Shown here one piece after another: positions 7,025 to 13,055 of a DNA stretch of 15,031 bases; position 1 is the stretch's first letter; every line of letters starts with the position of its first letter. The notes below the pieces were generated by a model. It saw nothing but the letters and a program-made list of their open reading frames with translations. It had not been told where the DNA came from and made no database searches. The stretch lies in assembly GCA_900764215.1 (NCBI GenBank), contig CAAFNI010000462.1, positions 1-15,031 of the forward strand, in the 5' to 3' direction. Position numbers and translations under genes: made by a program. The DNA comes from an uncultured Sutterella sp. GTDB taxonomy: Bacteria > Pseudomonadota > Gammaproteobacteria > Burkholderiales > Burkholderiaceae_F.

Positions 7025-7915
7025 CTACTTCTTTGCGGCGCCCGCCTTGTTCATGGCGGGCTCGGCCAGGATGTTGTTGTCAAGCCCCCATTTCTTCATG
7101 ATCATTTCGTAGGTGCCGTTTTGGTGCAGGATCCTGAAGGCGTCGAGCAGGACCGGGCCGAGCTCGCTGCCCTTGGCGACGACGGCGCCCTGATAGAGGT
7201 CGCCGAAGCCGTTGGAGCGCCCTGCGGCGGCGATTTCAAGGTGCTCCTTGTCCTGATTCACGAAGTAGGTGAGCGGCGCCTGGGAGGAAAAGAAGGCGTC
7301 GGCGCGGCCCGAGCGAACGGCCAGGAGCGGCGCCGCCTGCCCTTCGAAGCTCATGATCGTGACGGCGGGCCGGCCCGCCTTGACGCAGGCCTCGCTCTGC
7401 TTCTTGATCGTGCGCTCGGCGGAACCCGCCGCCATGACCGAGACGCGCAGGCCGCACGTGTCGGAAATGTCGTTCACCTTCTTGGGATTGCCTTTGGCCA
7501 CGGCAAAAACGACGTACTCCTGCACGTAGTCGATGAAGTCGTTCTGCTCTTCGCGATCGGGGAAGTCCCCCACGGGCGCGATCGAGACGTCGTAGCGGCC
7601 CGAGCGGATCCCGAGAAGCACGGCGGAGAGGCCCTGAAGCGGCGTGTGAACGACCTTGAGGCCCAGAATCTCGCCCACGGCCTTGGCGAAATCGGCCGTT
7701 GCGCCGTCGAGTTCGCCGCCGCCCTTGGTGATGGAGTACGGCACGAAGGTGCCGTTGACGGCGTTGCGAAGCACGCCCGAGGCGCGGACGGACTGCGGCA
7801 CGCGGTCTGCGAGCGCCTTGTCGTAGGCCTGCGCGGGAATGTCGGCGGCCGCCATGGCGGCGCCCGCGGCGAGGACGAGCGTCGAAGCGGCGAGGAGCTT
7901 CTTCATCATGTTCAT
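7025..7915 (-). CDS. ABC transporter solute-binding protein, family 3 (paralog 1)
   Basis: A 296-aa precursor with a Sec signal peptide (MNMMKKLL, hydrophobic run, AMA cleavage near residue 22) and a mature family-3 binding protein. DATA of the fold: FVPYSI and GATADFAKAVGEILG near the start; DVSI..VGDFPDREEQNDFIDY, where family members contact the ligand with an Asp/Arg pair; and GTYEMIMKKWGL at the end. Two cysteines (DTCGLRV and SEACVK) may form a disulfide. There is no lipobox, so it should be soluble and periplasmic. It is about 70% identical (by eye) to the protein encoded upstream, indicating tandem duplication. ATG 7915 was chosen for its GGAG (7923-7926) at 7-nt spacing; further in-frame ATGs at 7909 and 7906 are alternatives. 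An upstream in-frame start at 8002 would bury the signal peptide. Confidence 0.92.
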   Translation of the reverse strand: MNMMKKLLAASTLVLAAGAAMAAADIPAQAYDKALADRVPQSVRASGVLRNAVNGTFVPYSITKGGGELDGATADFAKAVGEILGLKVVHTPLQGLSAVLLGIRSGRYDVSIAPVGDFPDREEQNDFIDYVQEYVVFAVAKGNPKKVNDISDTCGLRVSVMAAGSAERTIKKQSEACVKAGRPAVTIMSFEGQAAPLLAVRSGRADAFFSSQAPLTYFVNQDKEHLEIAAAGRSNGFGDLYQGAVVAKGSELGPVLLDAFRILHQNGTYEMIMKKWGLDNNILAEPAMNKAGAAKK

Positions 7916-8009
7916 ATCTTTTCTCCGGATGGGTGCGCAGGACGCCCGTGCGTGTTCCGGCGCGTCCGCGTTGATCTTGAGTCTCAGCAAATGCGGTGCC
8001 AAAAGAGGC

Positions 8010-8903
8010 CTACTTCGCAGTCGCGAGGTTGAGTCCGGGCCGGGCGAGCTTGTTGTTTTCGAGGCCCCATTTGTCCATGATCATGTCGTAGGTGCCGTTG
8101 GCATGGAGCTTTTCAAAGACCTTCACGAGCACGGGGCCGAGGGGCGAGCCCTTCGCGACGACCGCGCCCTGGTAGAGGTCGCCGAAGCCGTTGCTGCGGC
8201 CGACGGCAGCGAGCTCGAGATGCGCGGCGTCCTTTCCGACGAAGTGCGAGAGCGGAGCCTGCGAGGAGAAGAAGGCGTCGGCGCGGCCCGAGCGAACGGC
8301 AAGAAGGGGCGCAGCCTGCCCTTCGAAGCTCATGACCCGCACGGCGGGGCGGCCTTCCCGCACGCAGGCTTCGGACTGCCTGCGCATCGTGCGCTCTGCG
8401 GACCCTCCCGCCATCACGGAGACGCGAAGGCCGCAGGTGTCCGCAATGTCGTTCACGCGCTTGGGATTTCCCTTGGGCACCGCAAACACGACGTATTCCT
8501 GCACGTAGTCGACGAAGTCGTTTTTCTGCTCGCGGTCCGGAAAGTCGCCGCAGGGCTCGATCGAGACGTCGTAGCGGCCCGCCGCAATGCCGAGCAGCAT
8601 GCCCGCGAAGCCCTGCGCCACCGTATGCGTGACCTTGACGCCGAGCACTTCTCCGACCGCCTTGGAAAAGTCGGCCGTGGCGCCTTCGATCGAGTTGTCG
8701 GGATTGGCGATCGTGTACGGGACGAAGCTGCCGGTGACGACGTTTCGGATGACGCCGGCCTCGCGGATGTCGGCGGGAAGCCCGCCGGCGATTTGAGCAT
8801 CGTAGGCCTGGACGGGAATGTCGGCGGCGGGGACGGCGCCCGCGGCGGATGCGAGCGTCACGGCGAGCGCGGCGGCTCCGAAGTTCTTCCTGAAGGAAAT
8901 CAT
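8010..8903 (-). CDS. ABC transporter solute-binding protein, family 3 (paralog 2, first gene of the operon)
   Basis: A 297-aa precursor with signal peptide MISFRKNFG plus a hydrophobic run, cleaved near residue 26 (VPA/ADIP). The mature domain aligns with paralog 1 almost without gaps. Shared blocks include QEYVVFAV.KGNPK, DTCGLRVSVMA, MSFEGQAAPLLAVRSGRADA and GRSNGFGDLYQGAVVAKGS. It differs near the expected ligand pocket: SIEPCGDFPDRE here against SIAPVGDFPDRE, adding a third cysteine. The pair may have diverged in specificity while sharing one permease. ATG 8903 has GGAG (8911-8914) at 7-nt spacing, just downstream of a structured leader; it is the first gene after the -24/-12 promoter. 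A longer upstream in-frame extension would cross that promoter and lacks a signal peptide, so I rejected it. Confidence 0.92.
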   Translation of the reverse strand: MISFRKNFGAAALAVTLASAAGAVPAADIPVQAYDAQIAGGLPADIREAGVIRNVVTGSFVPYTIANPDNSIEGATADFSKAVGEVLGVKVTHTVAQGFAGMLLGIAAGRYDVSIEPCGDFPDREQKNDFVDYVQEYVVFAVPKGNPKRVNDIADTCGLRVSVMAGGSAERTMRRQSEACVREGRPAVRVMSFEGQAAPLLAVRSGRADAFFSSQAPLSHFVGKDAAHLELAAVGRSNGFGDLYQGAVVAKGSPLGPVLVKVFEKLHANGTYDMIMDKWGLENNKLARPGLNLATAK

Positions 8904-8921
8904 GGGTGTTCTCCAAAGAAA

Positions 8922-8963
8922 GCCGGCCGCCGGGCCGCCGAGGGGCGGACGGCCTGAGCCGGC
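8922..8963 (-). other. Structured leader of the binding-protein operon
   Basis: Outer GCCGGC copies (8922-8927 and 8958-8963) are self-complementary, and inside them GGCCG with CCG (8933-8940) pairs with CGG and CGGCC (8946-8954) around a bulged A. The predicted transcript start (about 8964) coincides with the outer edge, so the mRNA would begin with this stem, ending a few bases before the ribosome site. Confidence 0.4.
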
Positions 8964-8975
8964 AGAGGACTTCAA

Positions 8976-8990
8976 GCAAACGGCGTGCCA
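8976..8990 (-). promoter_or_regulatory. Sigma-54 (RpoN) -24/-12 promoter of the ABC/hydrolase operon
   Basis: Read on the minus strand, TGGCAC (8990-8985), five bases (GCCGT) and TTGC (8979-8976) match the -24/-12 consensus TGGCAC-N5-TTGC at every position, and the flanking bases (a preceding C, a following T) also fit. Transcription should start near 8964, about 60 nt before the ATG at 8903. No comparable sigma-70 promoter was found in the region. Sigma-54 promoters need an enhancer-binding activator; none is encoded in this window. Confidence 0.8.
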
Positions 8991-9073
8991 GACTTCCCTC
9001 TCAGAATCCTCGGCGCGTTCCGCCCACACCCCGCCCGGCGGTCCGTGCGCCCGCCTCCGCCGCCCCGGCAAAG

Positions 9074-9095
9074 CCGCTTCTCACCCGCTTCTCAC
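9074..9095 (-). repeat. Perfect 11-bp tandem repeat upstream of the sigma-54 promoter
   Basis: Two adjacent identical copies of GTGAGAAGCGG on the minus strand (9095-9085 and 9084-9074) lie about 110-130 bp upstream of the predicted start. This is where sigma-54 activators commonly bind. An inverted repeat TGGC-N5-GCCA (9122-9134) lies a little further out. The activator role is inferred. Confidence 0.45.
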
Positions 9096-9401
9096 CATAG
9101 ACCCAAACTTCCGCAAAAGGATGGCCGATAGCCAAATCAAAACGCCTTCCGAATGCCCTCCCGCCCCCTCGAAAACGCCCGTCCGGTCACCCAGATCCCG
9201 TCCAATGCCTACTGCGGCGGGCGCTTTCGGGCGTCATTCGCTCAAAGGCATCAGTTTCAGCCTACCGTGATGCACCTAAGACATCAGCCTCAGCTCAAGC
9301 CGCCTAAGGCGAACCTCCAACCGTACTTTCCCCTACTCCCTTCGCACAATAAGGCAACCACCTTAGTCACGCTTGTGCGACAGCCCTTTAGAGTATCCAC
9401 T

Positions 9402-9424
9402 GAGGGAGGCCCTCTCGACCTCCC
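9402..9424 (+). promoter_or_regulatory. Competing hairpins in the cstA leader
   Basis: GAGGG (9402-9406) can pair with CCCTC (9410-9414), or GGGAGG (9404-9409) with CCTCCC (9419-9424); the two folds exclude each other. They lie just upstream of the weak AGGA ribosome site (9446-9449). A GGA in the first and a GGA at the ribosome site resemble CsrA-type targets; E. coli cstA is known to be CsrA-repressed. Regulation here is inferred. Confidence 0.35.
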
Positions 9425-9459
9425 GAAATACAATTACAACTCTTCAGGATGATCTACAG

Positions 9460-11145
9460 ATGAACGGTCTCACTCTCATGGCTGTCGCGATCGTCTGTCT
9501 CTGGCTCGGCTACCACTTCTACGGTCGCTGGCTTGAGAAGACGTGGGGCATCGACCCCGACGCCAAAACACCCGCCGCGCTCCGCAACGACGGCAAGGAC
9601 TATCAACCCGCCTCCCGCCTCTCCGTCTTCGCGCACCAGTTCACGTCCATGAGGGGGGCCGGTCCCGCCACGGGCCCCATCACCGCCGCCATGTTCGGCT
9701 GGCTGCCCGCGCTTTTGTGGATCATCATCGGCGGCATCTTCTTCGGCGCCGTCCAGGACTTCACGGCCCTCTACGCCTCCGTCAAGAACGGCGGCAAGTC
9801 CATGGGCATGATCATTGAACAGTATGTCGGCCGCTTCGGCCGCCAGCTCTTCCTCGCCTTCTGCTGGCTCTTCACGCTCCTCGTCATCGCCGCCTTCGCC
9901 GACATGATCGCCGCGACCTTCAACGGCTTCACGAAGACGGGCGAACAGAACATGCCCAACGCCGCCGCGGCCTCGATCTCCATGATCTACATCGCGGGCG
10001 CCATCGTCTTCGGGCTTTTCCAGAAGTACGTCAAGCCCTCGACCGGCCTGCAGCTCGGCGCCGGCATCGCCATGATGGTCGCCATGCTCGCCATGGGCAT
10101 CGCCTGGCCGATCTATGCCGACACCGACACGTGGCGCATCGTGGTCTTCATCTACGCCTTCGCGGCCTCCGTGATGCCGATGTGGATCCTCAAGCAGCCC
10201 CGCGACTTCCTCTCGATGTTCCTCCTCTTCGGCATGATCATCGCGGGCGTCGTCGGCGTCTTCGTGACCAATCCCTCCATCAACATGCCGGCCTTCGTCG
10301 CCTGGGAGGTGAAGGGGTTCGATCTCTTCCCGATCCTCTTCGTGACGATCGCCTGCGGCGCCATCTCGGGCTTCCACAGCCTGGTGTCCTCGGGCACGTC
10401 CTCCAAGATGATCGCCAATGAAACCGACATGCGTCCGGTCGGCTACGGCGCCATGCTCGTCGAATCCGTCCTCGGCGTTCTCGCCCTGACGATCGTCTGT
10501 GCCGCCGCCACGAACGGCCAGCTCCCCGCGGGCACCCCGTTCCAGCTCTTCTCGGCCTCGGTTTCCGGCTTCCTCACGAACACCTTCGGGCTCCCTGCCG
10601 ACATCTCGGCCTGCATCCTGACGATGTGCGTCTCCGCCCTCGCCATGACCACGGTCGACGCCGTGGCCCGCATCGGCCGCATGAGCTTCCAGGAACTCTT
10701 CGCCACGGCCGACGGCAAGGAAAAGGGTCCCGTCGCCAAGTTCTTCAGCAACACCTGGGTCGCCACGCTGCTCACGCTCGGCGGCGGCTGGTTCCTGTGC
10801 CTGGCCGGCTACATGAACATCTGGCCGCTTTTCGGCTCCGCAAACCAGCTTCTCGGCGCCCTCGTCCTCACCGCGCTCGCCGTGTTCCTGCAGAGCACGG
10901 GCCGCAAGGGCTGGATGCTGTGGGTCCCGATGACCGTCATGTTCGTCGTCACGATGACGGCCCTCGTGCAGTCGCTCCTCAAGATCGCGGCCGCCTGGTC
11001 CGCCGGCACCTTCGTCTTCATGACGCACGGTCTCCAGGCCATCATCGCCATCGCGCTCATCGTGCTTGCGCTTCTCGTCGTCTACCACTGCGTCGGACGC
11101 CTCATCAAGGGCGAACAGGCCAAGGCCGCCGCCGACGCCGCGTAA
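9460..11145 (+). CDS. cstA: CstA-family peptide/pyruvate-type transporter
   Basis: A 561-aa polytopic inner-membrane protein of the carbon starvation CstA family, whose characterised members import peptides or pyruvate. Seen: an N-terminal helix (MNGLTLMAVAIVCLWLGYHFYGRWL), the conserved SVFAHQFTSMRGAGPATGP block (about 55-73), GGIFFGAVQDFTALYAS (91-107), and SSGTSSKMIANE (about 310-321) followed by GYGAMLVESVLGVLALT. The C-terminal membrane part is rich in hydrophobic helices. It is shorter than E. coli CstA (about 700 aa), as in many short family members. ATG 9460 was chosen because the protein then begins with the family's first helix; AGGA lies 10 nt upstream. An in-frame ATG at 9373 would add a polar segment running through the leader hairpins. 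A terminator follows. Substrate unknown. Confidence 0.93.
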   Translation: MNGLTLMAVAIVCLWLGYHFYGRWLEKTWGIDPDAKTPAALRNDGKDYQPASRLSVFAHQFTSMRGAGPATGPITAAMFGWLPALLWIIIGGIFFGAVQDFTALYASVKNGGKSMGMIIEQYVGRFGRQLFLAFCWLFTLLVIAAFADMIAATFNGFTKTGEQNMPNAAAASISMIYIAGAIVFGLFQKYVKPSTGLQLGAGIAMMVAMLAMGIAWPIYADTDTWRIVVFIYAFAASVMPMWILKQPRDFLSMFLLFGMIIAGVVGVFVTNPSINMPAFVAWEVKGFDLFPILFVTIACGAISGFHSLVSSGTSSKMIANETDMRPVGYGAMLVESVLGVLALTIVCAAATNGQLPAGTPFQLFSASVSGFLTNTFGLPADISACILTMCVSALAMTTVDAVARIGRMSFQELFATADGKEKGPVAKFFSNTWVATLLTLGGGWFLCLAGYMNIWPLFGSANQLLGALVLTALAVFLQSTGRKGWMLWVPMTVMFVVTMTALVQSLLKIAAAWSAGTFVFMTHGLQAIIAIALIVLALLVVYHCVGRLIKGEQAKAAADAA

Positions 11146-11188
11146 AGCCCTACCACGGTTTCGCGCACACGGAACCATGAGTTGAACA

Positions 11189-11225
11189 AAGCCCCCGGGC
11201 CGTCAGGCGCCGGGGGCTTCATTTT
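11189..11225 (+). terminator. Rho-independent terminator of cstA
   Basis: AAGCCCCCGG (11189-11198) pairs with CCGGGGGCTT (11210-11219), with GCC/GGC extending the stem around a GTCA loop and one bulged G. It is followed by CATTTT. It may also serve the convergent IHF-like gene, whose strand has a weaker TTTG run after the stem. Confidence 0.85.
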
Positions 11226-11288
11226 GGGTTAGAACGACGTGCGGCGCTCGGGCCGGACTTCGTCCTCATGCTTGCGTCAGGCCGGCGG

Positions 11289-11618
11289 TCAGCTCTTGGC
11301 CTTGCGCTCGGTGCGCGCGTCGATCGCCTTGCGCAGATCCTTGCCGGCCTTGAAGATCACGACCCAGCGCGCGGGCGCATAGACCTTTTCGCCCGAGCGG
11401 GGATTGCGGCGAATGCCGCCCTGCCGAAAACGCGGCGAAAAGGAGCCGAAGCCCCTGATTTCGATGCGGTCGCCGCGAATCAGCGCATCCTGCATCGCAT
11501 GGAGCATGCTGCGGAACGCCTCGCGCGCCTTGCTCATGGGAATGTCCGGAAACGCGTCGGAGAGTTCGTTTGCGATTTCGCCGCCCGTCACAACGCGGCC
11601 TTCGGTAGTGTCGCTCAT
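11289..11618 (-). CDS. IHF-beta-like / HU-family nucleoid DNA-binding protein
   Basis: A 109-aa protein of the HU/IHF fold. The stretch RGDRIEIRGFGSFS (about 48-61) is almost the same as in E. coli IhfB, and RRNPRSGEKV carries the intercalating proline (Pro73) at the tip of the DNA-binding arm. FKAGKDLRKAID is the usual C-terminal helix start. It should act as a dimer that bends DNA. It has an extra N-terminal stretch of about 10 residues and an unusual GGIRRNP arm in place of the common TGRNP. The gene is alone rather than behind rpsA, where the housekeeping ihfB often lies, so it may be a second copy. ATG 11618 was preferred: the in-frame ATG at 11657 overlaps a TATGAT -10-like box (11653-11658) and has no ribosome site. 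The ribosome site before 11618 is weak. Confidence 0.85.
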   Translation of the reverse strand: MSDTTEGRVVTGGEIANELSDAFPDIPMSKAREAFRSMLHAMQDALIRGDRIEIRGFGSFSPRFRQGGIRRNPRSGEKVYAPARWVVIFKAGKDLRKAIDARTERKAKS

Positions 11619-11709
11619 CTCGATTGAAGTCTCTTCATGGAAAGGTCCCCGTATCATATCGCATCGGACGGCGAAGCGGTTCCGATCCCGACCGCTCCGC
11701 GCCCAAAGC

Positions 11710-11742
11710 GCCCCCGGCGGTCTCGTGAGGCCGCCCGGGGGC
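11710..11742. other. Strong GC hairpin between divergent genes
   Basis: GCCCCCGGCGG (11710-11720) pairs with CCGCCCGGGGGC (11731-11742) with a single-base bulge, and the loop CTC/GAG adds pairs. No T-run follows on either strand. It sits between the starts of the IHF-like gene (minus) and the LysR gene (plus). Its role is unknown. Confidence 0.4.
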
Positions 11743-11913
11743 CGCCGGCGGGTTGCGCAAATTCGCCACCCCGACGCAGGATGAACGCAAACGCCTGACT
11801 CAGAATCGTCTCGAAGCCTCTCGCCGCTTCAACACCGCACTACAATGCCTCTGCTGCGGCCTCAAAGCACGGTGCCGCAAACGCGTTCGAGCCCTTTGTC
11901 CGAGACCCGCCCC

Positions 11914-12855
11914 ATGAATATCGAAGCCCTGCGTTTTTTCCTCAAGCTCTACGAACTCCGAAACCTCTCCGAAGCCGCCGACGCCACCGGCATCAGCCCG
12001 TCGGCCGCGAGCCGCACGCTCGGCAAGCTTCGGGAGCTCTTCGGCGACGAGCTCTTTCACCGGTTTGCGCACGGCATGACGCCCACGGTCCGCAGCCATG
12101 CCCTCTACGAACCCGCCCTGCAGCTCCTCTCCGCCTACGGCAAGCTCTTCGACACGACGGCCTTTGATCCGACGTCGCTCAACCGCATATTCAAGATCGG
12201 GGCCGCCGACAAGGCCGTTTCGACCTTTTTCGCGCCCGCCTTTGCCGACCTCTTCAAAGACTGCCCGAATCTGAGCATCGAATTCAGGCATCCCGGCCAA
12301 AGCTACAACCGCGACCTCATTCGCGGCGACCTTGACATGGGCATCTTTCCGAACCTCACGCCCGAACCCGGGTTTCATGCCCAGGTTCTGTGCGAGGAAA
12401 CCATGGTGCTCGTATCGGGCCCGTGCCATCCGCTCGTTTCGCTTCAGGCCCTCCGCCCTTTGGAGAAGTCCGACTTTGCGCCGTACCGCCTGATCAAGAT
12501 CGCGCATGCCATGTCGGCAGGCTATGACGAAAAATGGTCTCCCACCCTGGCGAGCATTCCTCACGTCGGCAATGGCGACGCCGCCGTCTGGACGCCCTAC
12601 TTCCTCTCCGTTCCCGCCATGCTCGAGAGCTCGGATTTTCTGGCGATCTTCCCGATGCATCTGGCCGCCCAGATGGCGCAGCGTCATCGCATGCATATTT
12701 TGGGCCGCCCCGAACAAGCGCCGATATTTTCGCCGACGCTGCTCTGGCACGACCGCACGCACTACGATCCGGCCTCCCAATGGTTCAGAGCCAAGATCAT
12801 CTCCCGCTGCCGCGGGTTTCAGAACCCGTCCGACATCCCCGTCATCCCGTATTGA
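11914..12855 (+). CDS. LysR-family transcriptional regulator
   Basis: A 313-aa regulator with an N-terminal winged helix-turn-helix (about 1-60: MNIEALRFFLKLYELRNLSEAA, then GISPSAASRTLGKLRELFGDELF.R) and a C-terminal effector-binding domain (about 91-300) of the periplasmic-binding fold. ATG 11914 begins exactly where LysR proteins normally begin; an upstream in-frame ATG (11845) would add 23 residues absent from the family. The ribosome site is weak (CGAGAC). TACAAT at 11841-11846 is a possible -10 without a good -35. The gene is codirectional with assT, 200 bp upstream of it, and no clear terminator lies between, so control of assT and perhaps co-transcription are plausible. The inducer is unknown; a phenolic or sulfated aromatic compound would fit the context but is a guess. 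Confidence 0.93.
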   Translation: MNIEALRFFLKLYELRNLSEAADATGISPSAASRTLGKLRELFGDELFHRFAHGMTPTVRSHALYEPALQLLSAYGKLFDTTAFDPTSLNRIFKIGAADKAVSTFFAPAFADLFKDCPNLSIEFRHPGQSYNRDLIRGDLDMGIFPNLTPEPGFHAQVLCEETMVLVSGPCHPLVSLQALRPLEKSDFAPYRLIKIAHAMSAGYDEKWSPTLASIPHVGNGDAAVWTPYFLSVPAMLESSDFLAIFPMHLAAQMAQRHRMHILGRPEQAPIFSPTLLWHDRTHYDPASQWFRAKIISRCRGFQNPSDIPVIPY

Positions 12856-13055
12856 AACGCCCGTGCCGACGCGCGCGCATTCAAGTTTGCGTTGACGCGC
12901 ATTGCGAAAACGGCAAAAGCCCGAATCGAATTTCAGAACGGCTCTTTGCGAAGCCTCCAATGGCCGGCGCGCGCCTGCTTTGACACAATGTTCCTCAACG
13001 AAATCGCCTTTCTTTCAGCGGTTTCATCCGACCAATCCTTATAGAGGAACGCATC
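12856..13055 (+). promoter_or_regulatory. LysR-assT intergenic region with candidate operator and -35 element
   Basis: GCGCATT occurs at 12875-12881 and 12897-12903, 22 bp apart, about two helical turns. TGCG-N6-CGCA (12888-12901) is an inverted repeat of the size bound by LysR proteins. A perfect TTGACA lies at 12980-12985, but no good -10 follows at 16-18 bp, as expected for an activator-dependent promoter. AGAGGA (13043-13048) is the assT ribosome site. Confidence 0.35.

Larger units (their letters stand above)
8991..9459. other. Long divergent intergenic region between binding-protein operon and cstA
   Basis: The left part holds upstream DNA of the sigma-54 promoter. The right part (about 9241-9459) is pyrimidine-rich and less GC-rich than the genes and probably forms the cstA leader. 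It contains an imperfect direct repeat (CATCAGTTTCAGC at 9249-9261, CATCAGCCTCAGC at 9282-9294) and CTAAGG (9304-9309) complementary to CCTTAG (9361-9366). Near the gene it has two competing hairpins, listed separately. No convincing sigma-70 promoter was found for cstA, and the short open frames here look non-coding. Confidence 0.5.

Noticed and set aside
5063..8957. Chain of plus-strand open frames opposite the minus-strand operon
   Set aside because: They mirror codon phase of the real genes, have no ribosome sites of note and are rich in Arg/Gly/His/Glu; the minus strand has full families, signal peptides and coupled starts.
9153..9452. A 99-codon plus-strand open frame upstream of cstA
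   Set aside because: No ribosome site or recognised domain, Pro/Gln/Arg-rich sequence, and it runs through the leader repeats and hairpins; a leader peptide cannot be excluded.
9454..11178. Long minus-strand open frame opposite cstA (574 codons)
   Set aside because: Same charged, repetitive antisense composition; the plus strand encodes an unmistakable CstA-family membrane protein.
12980..13008. Ordinary sigma-70 promoter for assT from the perfect TTGACA
   Set aside because: No acceptable -10 hexamer is found 16-18 bp downstream, so I list it only as part of a possible activator-dependent region.
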